This document shows positions 43,122-54,188 of a DNA stretch of 64,000 nt, in pieces. The notes under the pieces are model-generated. The model worked only from the letters and a program-made list of their open reading frames with translations. It was not told where the DNA came from and made no database searches. Both the position numbers and the translations under genes were made by a program. How positions within the stretch are numbered: position 1 is the stretch's first letter; every line of letters starts with the position of its first letter. The DNA is from Melieria omissa (Eukaryota > Arthropoda > Insecta > Diptera > Ulidiidae), in assembly GCA_963971225.1 (NCBI GenBank), contig OZ020268.1:34559848-34623847 (forward strand). Direction: 5' to 3'.

Positions 43122-43795
43122 TTAAGGACCTACAAACAGCCGAAAGTGCCTGACCGGTCGGAAGCAAAAGAAAAAATAGCGAAGACGCGGGCTCGAAAAC
43201 TGTTAGACGATTATGTAACCAAGTTCGATTGCGTGATTCTCGATGGAGAAACCTACTCTAAGGTGGACTTAAACAGTTGCCTGGGAATGCCTATTTCAGT
43301 ACAAACGATAACAATGGAAGCTATAGAAAATATTCTGAAATGAAATACACCAAATTTCCAAAGCGCTTTATGGTTTTGCAAGCTTTTTGCTATTTGCGTT
43401 CATTGCGACAGGAACAATTAACTCTAGAATTTATGTAGAAGAATGCCTGAAAAAACGCCTTCTACCATTTATTGAACAGCACAAAGGGACAGTTTTGTTT
43501 TGGCCAGACCTAGCAACAAGCCACTACTCCAGGTCAACTATGGAATGATACGAAAGAAATTGTGTCACGGTGGTCCCAAAAGAGGCAAATCCTTCCAACT
43601 GCCTGGAACTTCGGCATATTGAAAGATATTGGGCTTTAATGAAGCAAACCCTAAGAAAAATCAAAAAAATTTGCAAAAATGATGTACAGTTCCGAAATCG
43701 ATTGAAGCAAGCCTGTGCAATAGTCACCGAAAGTACTGTCCAGTCTCTAATTAAGAACGTTAAAAAAAATATAAAAAAAATTTGTAACCACTAAT
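43122..43795 (+). pseudogene. Tc1/mariner-superfamily transposase fragment
   Basis: The plus strand reads YKQPKVPDRSEAKEKIAKTR and FDCVILDGETYSKVDL (first acidic residue region). After frame breaks come VLFWPDLATSHY (second) and VPKEANPSNCLELRHIERYW (third region, Glu in HIERYW). The N-terminal DNA-binding part is absent and the start abuts a TTAA at 43122-43125. Stops near 43341 and 43545 inactivate it. Exact subfamily not assigned. Confidence 0.65.
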
Positions 43796-43799
43796 TATA

Positions 43800-44456
43800 T
43801 TTCTTTAAATTTTTTTGTACGTTAGAATTTAGGAAATTTATAGTAAACTGCAGTTTATTTTATTAAAATCAGACTATTACTTTTTTTTTCAGCCGAAGGC
43901 CCCTGTCGCTAGTGCTGCAATATAAGTATTTGTAAAATAATTTATTATTGTACAAATGTTCAAAAATAAAATAAAATAAAAATAAATAAATAAATACTTT
44001 TTTTTAATGTGTCCTTAAAAATTCTAAATTTTTTCTGGTTCACTCCTTATGTTTGTCGTACGGTGCAATACAGTCCCTGTTCATCGAATTATGACCGATG
44101 AAAAAATTTCGAAATTTCTACTTCCATCATCGATAAAACAAAAACCAATCAAGTAAAAATAACAAATGAGATATCAAATTATTCATTGGAAAGTTTTCTT
44201 TGAAGTCCTGCTAAAGGAAACTCATTATGGTATATGAAAACTCTGTCGATGCCGGTAAACTCGTGGCAACTAGGAAAAATCGTCAAAATTTCCAATTGTT
44301 GGTGTCATCATAACTTTGTTTTAAAGGTAAATTGCGACACAAAAAAAAAAATAACAAACAAAAATTATTTATGAAATTACGTATTAAAGACTAAGAAGTA
44401 AGTAGGTAAAATATATGATCAATATGTTTGTTTAATACTATGTAAAATCCGTGTTG
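43800..44456. other. AT-rich intergenic, left flank of the LTR element
   Basis: It may include the 5' end of the Tc1-type element whose coding part resumes at 49112, since the LTR element inserted just upstream of that ATG. I could not identify the terminal repeat. Confidence 0.4.
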
Positions 44457-44461
44457 GATCT

Positions 44462-44734
44462 TTAAAACCACAGAGCTCGAGTTCTGAAAAGAACTAGCTC
44501 GGGTTTAGATCTCAGAAAGTCTGAACGATTACCGACACAAAAACATTTATTGGTAAAAAGTAGCGAACATATAAAACCTGAAACTGATAAACATTGTGAG
44601 GATTGCCTTTTTGAACAATGATCGAAAATTAAATATTTATAAACAAAATGAGAATTCGGAATCACATAAATAACAAAATGAAATAATACATGAAATAATA
44701 TCATGAAATAGGGTTGCCTACTGCCGGCGCCACA
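44462..44734 (-). repeat. 3' LTR of the CsRn1-type element
   Basis: 273 bp. On the minus strand it opens TGTGGCGCCGGCAGTAGGCA and ends GGTTTTAA. I see no difference from the LTR at 48822-49094. A polypurine tract (TTGGGGGGGAATAA on the minus strand) adjoins it at 44735-44748. Confidence 0.92.
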
Positions 44735-44757
44735 TTATTCCCCCCCAAGTGACGCAG

Positions 44758-47700
44758 TCACTGATACTTGAGGAATCTTCCTGTTTTAAATTTTTGCTCG
44801 GGCCACTTTTGCTTCTCTACCTTGGGTTCTTCTGTAGACATGTGTGCTACCTTTAGCCGATCCGTGGATACTGTGACCTCTTTTCCTTTAATGTCCAGCT
44901 TGAACGTTTTATTCCCTCTGGATAAGACTCGGTAGGGGCCTTCGAAGGGTGGAGTTAATGGCGGTTTTATAGCATCTATGCGAAGGAATACATGGGTGCA
45001 CGTTTCTAAATCTTTCTGCATGAAAACCTTAGGTGTGCTATGGTGAAGCGGTTCCGGTACTCTTAGTGACCGCATTATCTGCCGTAGGTTACCAACGAAT
45101 TCATGTTCGTTTGTTAACTTATTTGATTGCATGTGTACTAATTCGCCCGGAAGTCGTAACACTTGGCCATACAGCATCTCTGCCGGTGATGCTCCTATGT
45201 CTTCTTTTACGGTGGTACGAAGTCCCAGGAGGACGATCGGCAGTACCTCTTTCCATGTTGACGTGTGATGGCATGTCATTGCCGCTTTAAGTGATCTATG
45301 CCATCTTTCGATCATACCATTACTTTGCGGATGATAAGCGGTCGTATGGAAGTGTTGGCAACCAAGCATTTTGGCAAGTTGTCGAAAGAGGTGAGACTGA
45401 AATTGGCGCCCCTGATCGGTAGTGATACGAGCTGGAACACCGAACCGGGAGATCCATGTGTCGATAAGAGCTTTGGCCACGGTCTCCGCAGATTGATCGG
45501 GAAGTGGAACTGCTTCCGGCCATCGACTAAAACGATCGATTATCGTTAAGATATAGCTGCAATTATCTGATGGAGGAAGAGGGCCCACGAGATCGATATG
45601 GATGTGCTCGAAACGATTATCCGGCGGCGTAAATTTTTCGAGGCAAGCGCGATTATGTCTTTGTATTTTAGATCGTTGACAAGCGATGCAGCGTGCAGTC
45701 ATGAGTTTTATGTCTTTACGCATGTTTGGCCACACGAATCGTTGAGCAATAAGCTTGGTAGTGCCGCGGACCCCGGGGTGTGAAATATTATGAAGCGACG
45801 AGAACACTGTTTGCCGTTGGGTGGCTGGAACGAATGGTCGAACACGCCCAGTAGATATATCGCAGAAAATCGTCACGGGTGTACCTGGATATTGTAGCTG
45901 TCGTAACTCCAGTGAGGAGTCTTTCTTTGCGTTGATGAGATCGATATCATCTGCTTGTTCTGAAGCCAACTCCTGATAGTTGATGGTGTTGCGATGTAAA
46001 ATCTCATCGAGCTCTATATGGGAGAGACAGTCCGCCGGAGTATTTTTATCGCCTTCAATGTGTATAATGTTTGTAGTGAATTGGCCTATGTAATCTAACT
46101 GTCGTGCTTGGCGTGGAGATGCTTTATCTTGCCGCTGCTGAAATGCAAATGTCAGAGGTTTGTGGTCCGTTAACAGAGTGAATTGACGTCCCTGCAACAT
46201 ATGTCGGAAATGACGGATGGCTTGGTAAGCGGCCAATAATTCTCGATCGTATGTGCTGTATTTCTTCTGCGCGTCCGTCAGCCGCTTGGAATAGAATGCC
46301 AACGGTTCCGAGTGGCCGTTTACCATTTGATGTAAAGCGGCACCCAGCGAATTATTAGAGGCATCGACGTGCAGTTGCAGTGGAAAATTATTACCCGGAT
46401 ATGCTAACAAGACATAGTTGGCAAGATCTAGCTTACATTTTGCGAAAGCATCCTCGGCGTCTGTATCCCACTCGATGCGAGTGGTATCGTTTTTCTTGTT
46501 AGATCTAATTAGCTTCTGCAATGGCGTTTGATTTTCCACTGCGTGTGGAATGAATCTGCGGTAGAAATTAATCATCGCTAGGAAGCGTCGCAGCTCTTTT
46601 ACCATTGTCGGTTTAGGAAAATCTTTTATAGCCTTGACCTTTTCGTGCGTTGGTGAAATGCCCGCTGCGGAAATGTCGTGACCTAAGAATTTTACCGTCT
46701 GCTTTCCAAGTACGCATTTAGATACGTTGATTGTGAGTCCATAATCCCGAAGTCGCTGAAAGACCATTTTAAGATGTTGCATGTGCTCTTCTTCAGTGCG
46801 AGAGGCGATACAGATATCGTCTATATATACAAAAACAAAGTCTAAATCCTTGAGAACCTCATGTATAAATCGTTGAAAGGTTTGGCCAGCATTACACAGC
46901 CCAACTGTCATGAATTTGAATTCGAAAAGTCCGAATGGCGTCGTGATGGCAGTCTTCTTAACGTCGGCGGGCTCGACAGGGATTTGATGATATGCTTTTT
47001 CCAAATCTAGCGTTGAAAATATTTTTTTATTTTGGAACGTATGTGCAAAGTCCTGTATGTGTGGAATGGGGTATCGATCGGGAACTGTAATGGCGTTTAG
47101 ACGACGATAATCCCCACAAGGTCTCCAGTCTCCGTTAGGTTTCTTGACGAGGTGTAACGGACTAGCCCAATTACTGCTCGATGGTTGACATATCCCTTGC
47201 TTGACCAAATCATCAAATTCTTTCTTTGCTTCAGCCAGTTTATCGGGTGCTAACCGACGAAATCGTTCGTGGATTGGTGGACCTGTAGTAACGATGTGGT
47301 GTGTAATACCGGCGCGCCGTTGGTTCTCTCGCAACGTTGGTTTCGTGATGTCGATGTATTGGCGAAGTAACTCTGCGTATTGATTGGAGAAGTTGATCGT
47401 TGAAATCTTTTCGTTACTAGCCTGCGTTACTTCGGCTATGATGAAGTTGTTCGTTTGCGGGTCAACAATCCTTCGGTTAGCTATGTCGATTGTCAACCCA
47501 AAATGTTTTAAGAAGTCGGCTCCTATGATGGAGCGATTGACGTCGGCGATGATGAATTGCCATCGGAATTTTCGTTTCAAACCCAAATCTAATTCTAAAG
47601 TTTTTGTTCCGTGAGTGCGAATTTTACATCCGTTTGCAGCAAATAGTTGAAGAGCACTTGCTTGTGCGAATGTTGTTCCATGATCGATAGGTGAACATCT

Positions 47701-47877
47701 GACTAGCGAGATATCGGCTCCCGTATCAATTAAAAAAGGTTGGTTGCTGCTGGAGTCTTTAACGAACAAGCGGCAAGAGAGTGATGTTATTCGTGCTCCA
47801 GCCTCGCTTGCCCTTAGAGCTTGCTCGTCTATTCGTTTTTTCTTTTGGCGTTCGTCCACGTGCACGGTTGGCGGCAT
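44758..47877 (-). CDS. pol: Retrotransposon pol polyprotein
   Basis: 1039 codons, open throughout, ATG at 47877. It contains an aspartic protease ([12 protein letters not shown], residues 48-59) and a reverse transcriptase (DLEKAYH at 291, YIDD at 351-354). RNase H residues are D504, E546 and D571 (LLTDHKPL). A zinc-binding HHCC domain includes C730 and C733. The integrase has D762 (HIDLVGPL), D821 (TTDQGRQF) and E857 (IERW), with 35 residues between the last two. The 3' end overlaps nothing and stops just before the polypurine tract. pol starts inside the end of gag in a different frame, so translation by frameshift from gag is expected (known for this group). All catalytic residues I checked are present, so this enzyme set looks functional while gag is not. 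Confidence 0.93.
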   Translation of the reverse strand: MPPTVHVDERQKKKRIDEQALRASEAGARITSLSCRLFVKDSSSNQPFLIDTGADISLVRCSPIDHGTTFAQASALQLFAANGCKIRTHGTKTLELDLGLKRKFRWQFIIADVNRSIIGADFLKHFGLTIDIANRRIVDPQTNNFIIAEVTQASNEKISTINFSNQYAELLRQYIDITKPTLRENQRRAGITHHIVTTGPPIHERFRRLAPDKLAEAKKEFDDLVKQGICQPSSSNWASPLHLVKKPNGDWRPCGDYRRLNAITVPDRYPIPHIQDFAHTFQNKKIFSTLDLEKAYHQIPVEPADVKKTAITTPFGLFEFKFMTVGLCNAGQTFQRFIHEVLKDLDFVFVYIDDICIASRTEEEHMQHLKMVFQRLRDYGLTINVSKCVLGKQTVKFLGHDISAAGISPTHEKVKAIKDFPKPTMVKELRRFLAMINFYRRFIPHAVENQTPLQKLIRSNKKNDTTRIEWDTDAEDAFAKCKLDLANYVLLAYPGNNFPLQLHVDASNNSLGAALHQMVNGHSEPLAFYSKRLTDAQKKYSTYDRELLAAYQAIRHFRHMLQGRQFTLLTDHKPLTFAFQQRQDKASPRQARQLDYIGQFTTNIIHIEGDKNTPADCLSHIELDEILHRNTINYQELASEQADDIDLINAKKDSSLELRQLQYPGTPVTIFCDISTGRVRPFVPATQRQTVFSSLHNISHPGVRGTTKLIAQRFVWPNMRKDIKLMTARCIACQRSKIQRHNRACLEKFTPPDNRFEHIHIDLVGPLPPSDNCSYILTIIDRFSRWPEAVPLPDQSAETVAKALIDTWISRFGVPARITTDQGRQFQSHLFRQLAKMLGCQHFHTTAYHPQSNGMIERWHRSLKAAMTCHHTSTWKEVLPIVLLGLRTTVKEDIGASPAEMLYGQVLRLPGELVHMQSNKLTNEHEFVGNLRQIMRSLRVPEPLHHSTPKVFMQKDLETCTHVFLRIDAIKPPLTPPFEGPYRVLSRGNKTFKLDIKGKEVTVSTDRLKVAHMSTEEPKVEKQKWPEQKFKTGRFLKYQ

Positions 47878-48781
47878 TTCTTGGCTTCCTTACCGAACGT
47901 CTGATGATACCAGCACATTAACTCGCTCCGTTGCGGGTTGAAGATTTTTCCAAGCTTGCGATTTAGGCTAGCCACTTCGTTCTGCAACTCGCTGATAGCT
48001 TCTTGTGAAGACTTCTCGCTCACCTCGTGTACGGAACCTTCATTGCGATGTGCTTCTAAAACTGCATCAGCGATGGAGGCTAATTTTTCGAGCGGGGCCT
48101 CAATCGTGGCCAGGCATCCTTGAACACTTGCTGGTAGCCGTTTCGTTCTCGAAACCGATGCTGACGTTGCGTAACTCACCGAGTAGGTGTGACGGTTTGC
48201 CATCACCCAGCTGTATACCAGCCACACATTTTTGCAGCCGGGTCGTGTCAGTCTCACCATAGTATAATAATAAAGTAGTCTAACCTGAGAGAGTATTTCT
48301 AATGTATTTCTATTTTGTTTACAAAAATTGGCAGACAATTTTATGAACAGAGTTTTGAAAATATTTTGTGTCAAATCAATATGCGCCTATGTTTTCTGTT
48401 GACAAATTTTGTACATCAAAATGAAATATTGTGAAAGAAATTTCAAAAAATTTGTACTCAAAAGAGGGGAGAGTTCAGGTTAGACTACTTTATAATTATA
48501 CTATGAGTCTCACAAAATTGTTTCACCAAGGCTTCTTTTACTGCCTCAAATTTACCACTGGTCGGCGGGTTGGTAATTGTGTCGCGAATATGTGCCAATA
48601 GGCTAGTGTCCAACGCGGCGATAATAGTCGAAAACTTCGTTTCGTCGCTCGACACACGATTCGCGCGAAACCAATGGTCTAATTGTACGAACCATAGCGG
48701 AAAGCCTGTTTTGTAAACCGGGGGCATGGGTAGGCGAATTGCTGCTACCGTGCCCGAGTCCGACACCACTTCACTATTCAT
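47829..48781 (-). pseudogene. gag: Retrotransposon gag, disrupted
   Basis: Structural nucleocapsid protein gene of the same element. ATG is at 48781 (the open frame above it starts with GTG). The N-terminal capsid-like part runs to 48514, where a MITE (48258-48505) interrupts it. The C-terminal part resumes at 48249, changes frame near 48150, and ends at 47829 with the C-x2-H-x9-C-x3-C zinc knuckle. Two independent lesions (insertion and frame change) make it non-functional. Confidence 0.85.
48258..48505. mobile_element. 248-bp MITE inside gag, 8-bp duplication
   Basis: Inverted ends of 30 bp with one mismatch, opening CATAGTATAATAATAAAGTA (left) and CATAGTATAATTATAAAGTA (complemented right). 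The flanking duplication is AGTCTCAC (48250-48257 and 48506-48513). An 8-bp duplication fits hAT or P superfamilies. The CAT start and about 31-bp ends recall P elements, but the class is not settled. No coding capacity. No other copy in this window. Confidence 0.88.
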
Positions 48782-48804
48782 TATGTTCACTCGCGCGCGT
48801 ACTT

Positions 48805-48819
48805 ACGTCGGGGTCACCA
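48805..48819 (-). other. tRNA-Trp primer-binding site
   Basis: The minus strand reads TGGTGACCCCGACGT, complementary to the last 15 bases of metazoan tRNA-Trp including CCA (from memory). It lies two bases inside the 5' LTR and would prime minus-strand DNA synthesis. Confidence 0.85.
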
Positions 48820-48821
48820 CT

Positions 48822-49094
48822 TTAAAACCACAGAGCTCGAGTTCTGAAAAGAACTAGCTCGGGTTTAGATCTCAGAAAGTCTGAACGATTACCGACACAA
48901 AAACATTTATTGGTAAAAAGTAGCGAACATATAAAACCTGAAACTGATAAACATTGTGAGGATTGCCTTTTTGAACAATGATCGAAAATTAAATATTTAT
49001 AAACAAAATGAGAATTCGGAATCACATAAATAACAAAATGAAATAATACATGAAATAATATCATGAAATAGGGTTGCCTACTGCCGGCGCCACA
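48822..49094 (-). repeat. 5' LTR of the CsRn1-type element
   Basis: 273 bp, reads identical to the 3' LTR at 44462-44734. On the minus strand it would carry the promoter. Followed (to the right) by target duplication GATCT at 49095-49099. Confidence 0.92.
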
Positions 49095-49111
49095 GATCTA
49101 TTGAAGGCTTG

Positions 49112-49985
49112 TTAAACAAAATGGGTAGAAAACGTGACCTAACAGTGGAAAAAAGTTTCAAATTGTGGTTTTGGTGAAGGAGGGCAAGTGCAGCTACTCT
49201 CAAATAGCCAAAAAACTGCAAGCTTCAAAGGCATCCGTGGTCAATCTTGCAAGAAAGAGCCGAAATACTGACGACTTGCCTTCAGTTTGTAAAACTAATA
49301 GAAAGAATTCCGCGGTATTCGCAAAACTACACCAAGAACCGACGGTAGAATCGTGCAAAAAGCTTTGGAGAACCGAAATACTCCACGTAGGGTCATTTTA
49401 GAAGACCTAAAGGGTTATGGTGTCACAGTGTAGCTGATGACGGTACGTCGTCGCTTATAAGAAAATAGGTTGATATGCAGGCGTCCAGCGAAAAAGCCAA
49501 AGTTAACCAAAGTAATGCGTCAGCGGCGGTTATATTGGGCACAGTTGCATAAGGCATTCAGACAAAACTACTGGACCAAGGTAAATCCATTAAATTTGCT
49601 CTTTCCGCCGATTTTTAACAATAATTCCTATTAATCACTTTTTTGCGAAATTCTTGTCATTTTTAGGTTATCTTTAGCGCTGTATATCGCTTGGAAGTGG
49701 TTACTGAAGAAAAGCAATTTGTGAGAAGGAGGCAGGGGGAACGATATTCGGACGAATGCATCGTTCCCTGCATTAAACATCCGCCAGCAGTAATGGTTTG
49801 GAGCTGCATTACATCGGAAGGTCCTTGTCCAATACATTTCGTTAAAGGAACAATGCGCTCTGCCCAATATATAAACTATTGGAAATTTTCAAGAATATTC
49901 AATGATAAAGTTTTAAAAGGACATTTTGAATACCTCTTCGTCTTTGTGCACCAAAACAATAAATTTTCCAAAATTGTAAGGATTT
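49112..49985 (+). pseudogene. Tc1-type transposase with intron, decayed
   Basis: It starts MGRKRDLTVEKS. A helix-turn-helix region (EGKCSYSQIAKKLQ), LHARRPAKKPKLTKVMRQRR-type linker pieces, and NYWTK follow. A GTAAAT ... TTTTTAG segment of 86 nt (49581-49666) then interrupts the frame exactly between NYWTK and VIFS, as a spliceosomal intron would. After it the expected FSDES is FSAVY, so the first catalytic Asp is lost. ERYSDECIVP and VMVWSCITSEGP follow. A second donor-like ATT-GTAAGG lies at about 49976. Frameshifts before the intron (49165, 49435) confirm decay. The LTR element inserted just upstream of the ATG. Confidence 0.7.
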
Positions 49986-49999
49986 TTCTCTTTCAATTT

Positions 50000-51464
50000 T
50001 CAAAATAATTTTTTCAAATAATCTTGTCCTTGAAATTTCTAAGTCCTTTTACGTTGCTTCAAAACTTTTGTTTATGATTTTTTTAATTTACGTTGCCGAT
50101 AACTATTATTAAAAAAAATACTACTTACTTAAAAAAAACCAAAATAATAATCGACACCTAAATCTCCTTGTTTTTTAGACAAGTTATTATGCAACTCAAA
50201 AATTTTTATTGCATGATAATAGTTTCAGGCCACGTAAAAAAATTTCTTATTGGGAATTACTATTGTAAAGCAATATTTATAGAAATTTCTTAAATTAGAG
50301 CAATTGTTTCATTTCCACAAATATGGATAATAATAATAATATGTATAATAAAAAAAATTAAAACAAAATAATTATTTTAGATCTTTGGTTACACACAATG
50401 AGTCACATCTCCTTCAATTTCTGACGCTGCGTCTGCATCAGCGACGCTTTTGCACGTAAGCGAATGTAAGGCAGCATCGGCATCAAGAAGCAGAATGGTC
50501 ATCAATGAACCAGAGAAACCAAGTAATTTCAGAGACAGAATTTTTTACATTTATGTAATTTAAGAAAACAAACCAATTATTTATTACATTTTTTGGATGT
50601 TAACCTCAAATCTTCAATGAAATATAAAAAGACTTAGGTACATGTTTTTGGAGTAAACACACTGAAAGGTTAAACTAAAACGTAAATTTTAAATAAGCAA
50701 ACAAATTTTGCCCAATTTTTTTCCTTAAACAAAATTTGAATTACAAGCCATACAGAGAGTAGAAATTTTCAACGCTTGAAATTTTCATATCAAAATCTCT
50801 CGCCGCTGTCTTCGACATGGGTATTCTCTTATTCTCGTAATTGGCCGCTCTTCCTTCCTTGCAAGTTCTCTAAATGCTGTCTATCTAATACAATTAATTA
50901 TGCTTTCAGTCACATCAAAGAAGTGACGTCTCACAATAGACGAGTTCAACAAACGCGTATAACGCGTGGCTTTGACTACAGCAGCCGCGTGCCGACCTCC
51001 ACAGACGCCGCATGTCTAATTGCCTTGCATGGCATTGCAAACGTGTTCTCGGGAAATCCCAAACCTAATAAATATGTAGCTATAATTGTTGCCATGGTTT
51101 TTTTTCTACAACTCACTTATGAATTTTGGAGTGTGGCGCTTCGATAATCGTGTGAACTGGTAGTAAATATGATAAATATTAGAAAACCACGTTTGTAATT
51201 TACTTAATGTTAACTGGGAATTTTCAAGCCATCGAGCAGCCTTTTTACGTGCTCGTACAATCATCGTCTGAGTGGCCCACCACCACCTGTCAGCGGCGTT
51301 CGTTTGCACGCTCAATTAGTCAGTGGCAGACGAATAACACTGTTGCGGTTAACTAAGATCGGGCGAGAGCGTTTTTCTGAATATCTAAAGCGGCGCAAGC
51401 CCAATGCCTTCCTCATACTGTCGGCATCGCTTGACGAGCCCGTTTCATAAACAGAAAGTGCAAA
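50000..51464. other. AT-rich intergenic; upstream of the 42-residue peptide gene
   Basis: No gene is recognised. The 123-codon frame at 50776-51147 begins with TTG and lacks features. Confidence 0.35.
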
Positions 51465-51500
51465 TATAAAGTCAAACTCGAATTGACATCGATTTCAGTT
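51465..51500 (+). promoter_or_regulatory. TATA box and initiator of the 51632 gene
   Basis: TATAAA at 51465-51470 and TCAGTT at 51495-51500, the canonical fly initiator, place the start of transcription about 32 bp downstream of the TATA box. A leader of about 135 nt precedes ATG 51632. Confidence 0.78.
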
Positions 51501-51631
51501 GTTTTTCATATTGGAAACAAAACGCAGCACCTCGATTTTGTTTATTTATACACATTTTTTTGCCAAACCTGTTCCGCAAAGACTGGTAACCGAACAAGAC
51601 TTAACACCGCAGACGAGAGAAAAATTCGAAA

Positions 51632-51760
51632 ATGCGCTTCAACCTGCACGTTCTGGTGGTTTTGTTGAGTGTTTTGGTGTGCGCCATCGGCCGGACGGAT
51701 GCAAGTATTCTGCGCGGACCCTGTCGTGGAACACATCGCGATTGCCCCAAGCAGAGCTGA
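51632..51760 (+). CDS. Small secreted two-cysteine peptide, 42 residues
   Basis: The ORF is MRFNLHVLVVLLSVLVCAIG, then RTDASILRGPCRGTHRDCPK, then QS and stop. The signal peptide probably ends at TDA, leaving an 18-residue mature peptide SILRGPCRGTHRDCPKQS with two cysteines separated by 6 residues and net positive charge. The ATG context (GAAAATGCG) is acceptable, and a strong TATA/initiator pair lies upstream. AATAAA-type signals occur at 52035 (AATAAATT) and 52060 (AATAAATC). It is too short for typical ORF cut-offs. It could be an immune-induced peptide or a distant, shortened relative of the neighbouring module. I do not recognise a family. Confidence 0.72.
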   Translation: MRFNLHVLVVLLSVLVCAIGRTDASILRGPCRGTHRDCPKQS

Positions 51761-53127
51761 AAATATTTACCTAGTTTAAGTGTGCATAATATTTAGTCAA
51801 ATGTTATCGTAAGCAGATTGTGGAGCGTGCGTGTTAAATGCTTTAATCATTGTGAGAAGCGATTACACTGCACTTTGGCCAGTAAAGTGATTGTAACAGC
51901 GACAAGACTTCAATGTTTGTTTAGTATAAACATGTAGACATCTTAAATATTTAGTGTATAGAATGAAAAAGAATTGTGATGAGAACCTATGTCAATATAT
52001 CAGCTCTCTGTAAATTATACAACAGCAGCTAAAATAAATTAAGCAACCATGTTCAGAAAATAAATCAAATATTGTGTATTTTACATATTGTTTTGCTACC
52101 TGCTTCACAACAAGCGTTCTAAGAGTCGTTAATAATATTGGTGGAGTGACCAGATGCCTGAGACATAGAGTGAGAAAAAGCTGAAACAACATGTGGTAGA
52201 ATGTCAACTTTGGCATATTTGAAGTAAAAGCTCATGGAATGGTGAGGCTTAGCTTCTAAGTGAGCTACATTTGTTAAAAAGAAGGTAGTTTTGCACAGAA
52301 AGATCTTGCAGACCTACTTTGGAACCTGTTGGTTAGTTCTGAGAAGTAAATTAGAACTAAATCTTTATAGCATTTCTTACTTTCGACCACTTACACCTAG
52401 TTTCATATGATTCGAAAAATCACTAAAAATCATAAAAGTGTAAACCCGATTTTCAGAAATACACTTTGGAGAAAAGCAAATTCTCCCAGGTGTGATCCAA
52501 AGGTCTTAAGTTCATAATAAAAGTTTCAAAAATAAAGTTAGTAATCCAGAATTAGGCAAGACCACTCAGCACGCAGGACTTTTAAAGTTAAAGATTCTGT
52601 TCCTAATACTGCAAAAGAATTTAATGAAGCTTAAGCTTTCTTTATTTGAAGTTTTTTCATCCGCATTTACAAAGTCACCTAAATTCGTCGATGTTAGTTG
52701 TTGTTCGTCGGCTCAATATGCGTTTAGAATCTACCTCTGTTTGGACAAAAATATAATTGAGATTTAACTGACAGCGAGACTAGAGCACAGCTTCCCGAAT
52801 TCATCAATGAGAATTTATAACCAGATGGAACGAATCTGCAATTTTATGCCAATATCAACCGGCAAGTTGAAAGTTGCATCGCTTTTTGGCAATTAGAAGA
52901 GTTTGATGTCACAAAATATAACAGCACAATTCGAATTCTTCTCTTGATCTCAAAAGCTTCTAAAGAAATGCTTTTTTAATTTATTGAAAAGCTCCCTTGA
53001 CAGCGCAGAGCTTCCGTTCCGGAGATTTTGCACATTTTCTCTCTCCTTCTACTACTATTTACTTTTCTAAGTTGAACTTCCAGACTTTCAAATTAATTAA
53101 TAATAAAACTGTACAACAGCATTTCTT
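51761..53127. other. Intergenic, nothing recognised
   Basis: The 3' UTR of the small peptide gene probably extends to about 52080. The rest shows no gene or repeat I can name. Confidence 0.4.
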
Positions 53128-53330
53128 CAACAGAGTAACCACCGTATATTTCTGAAAGAGGACGTCATACTGATTATTTACATCTAAGTTTTTTGTAATT
53201 TGCACATAAAGATTAAAGGGTCCCTATTACAAAATTACAAAAAAATCAGACGTGCTGGACTATTACTTTGTTCGGAAAAAATGACCAATACAACGTCCTC
53301 TTTCAGAAATACATGGTCGTTACTCTGTTG
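53128..53330. mobile_element. MITE with 40-bp inverted repeats
   Basis: A 203-bp element opens CAACAGAGTAACCACCGTAT. The complemented right end is CAACAGAGTAACGACCATGT. Both continue ATTTCTGAAAGAGGACGT. No target duplication could be recognised. Non-coding. Confidence 0.72.
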
Positions 53331-54188
53331 CACACAAAAAGTTTAAAATTGTTGTAAATTATTATTATACATAACCCCATTATAAAATCTACTTATACTC
53401 CAATAAGGGTTTTGTTTGGTTAGGTTTAGATCTTAGGATCTGCCTGGAACAATCTTAGACTTCGGTCTTGAATTTCCATTTCACTGGAAAATAGGCTAAC
53501 ATAGGCACTCGGATATGCGAACTACATCAATAACAATAGCAGCATTAAATTTAATGTTATGTTCATAAAGTTAGGTTAGGCTCAAATAATGTTCATTGAT
53601 ATGCAACAGCGGCATTGAATTTGAAGTTAGTAGGCAATTACGCCAACTAATTACTAACTAAACTTTGTCTAAATAGCACAAATTGGAGGAGTAATGACTA
53701 TTCTTCAGTTCAAGTGCAGCATCTATTTTGCTTTATTCACGAATCCGCCTAGAGTTCAGTTACGAGAGGCCAATCAGATGCCTGAAAATAAGTTAATAAG
53801 TGAAAATAAGAAGTGAGCCGCGAAACTAACATATGATAGATCATTTTTGAAAAATTCAGGATTAGCTACCCATTTTAGTTCCTACGGTACTAAACTTATC
53901 AAACAAATGACCTAACAGATGCAAGGAAAGTGACATCTTGTTTCCTTCACCACAGCTTCTGGCTTTATGTTCACTCAACATGCAGTGTCCTTCTCGGCAG
54001 AGAGTTTCTGGACACTTTTGAGTGATTTCTATGAGGTAAGTTAGAATATTTAGTTAGTGATAAAACTACACTTTTTTATAAGCAGCTTCAGTTTTATTTT
54101 CCTTAATTCTTACGAAACTACAATGTTCATTTCAAATGTGTTCAACTTAGCCTATACGAATTTTTATTGTATTCATTGGCTAATTTAA
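53331..54188. other. Intergenic, nothing recognised
   Basis: No feature supported. Confidence 0.4.

Larger units (their letters stand above)
44462..49094 (-). mobile_element. CsRn1-type LTR retrotransposon (Metaviridae)
   Basis: A 4633-bp element on the minus strand flanked by a 5-bp duplication GATCT (44457-44461 and 49095-49099). The LTRs are 273 bp. The primer-binding site next to the 5' LTR matches the 3' end of tRNA-Trp. The gag zinc knuckle has the unusual C-x2-H-x9-C-x3-C spacing (CWYH ... C ... C near 47900). These two traits together are, as I recall, diagnostic of the CsRn1 lineage. pol is open over 1039 codons. gag is interrupted by a 248-bp MITE and by a frame disruption downstream of it. 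No env is present. The two LTRs read as identical, implying recent insertion. Confidence 0.92.
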
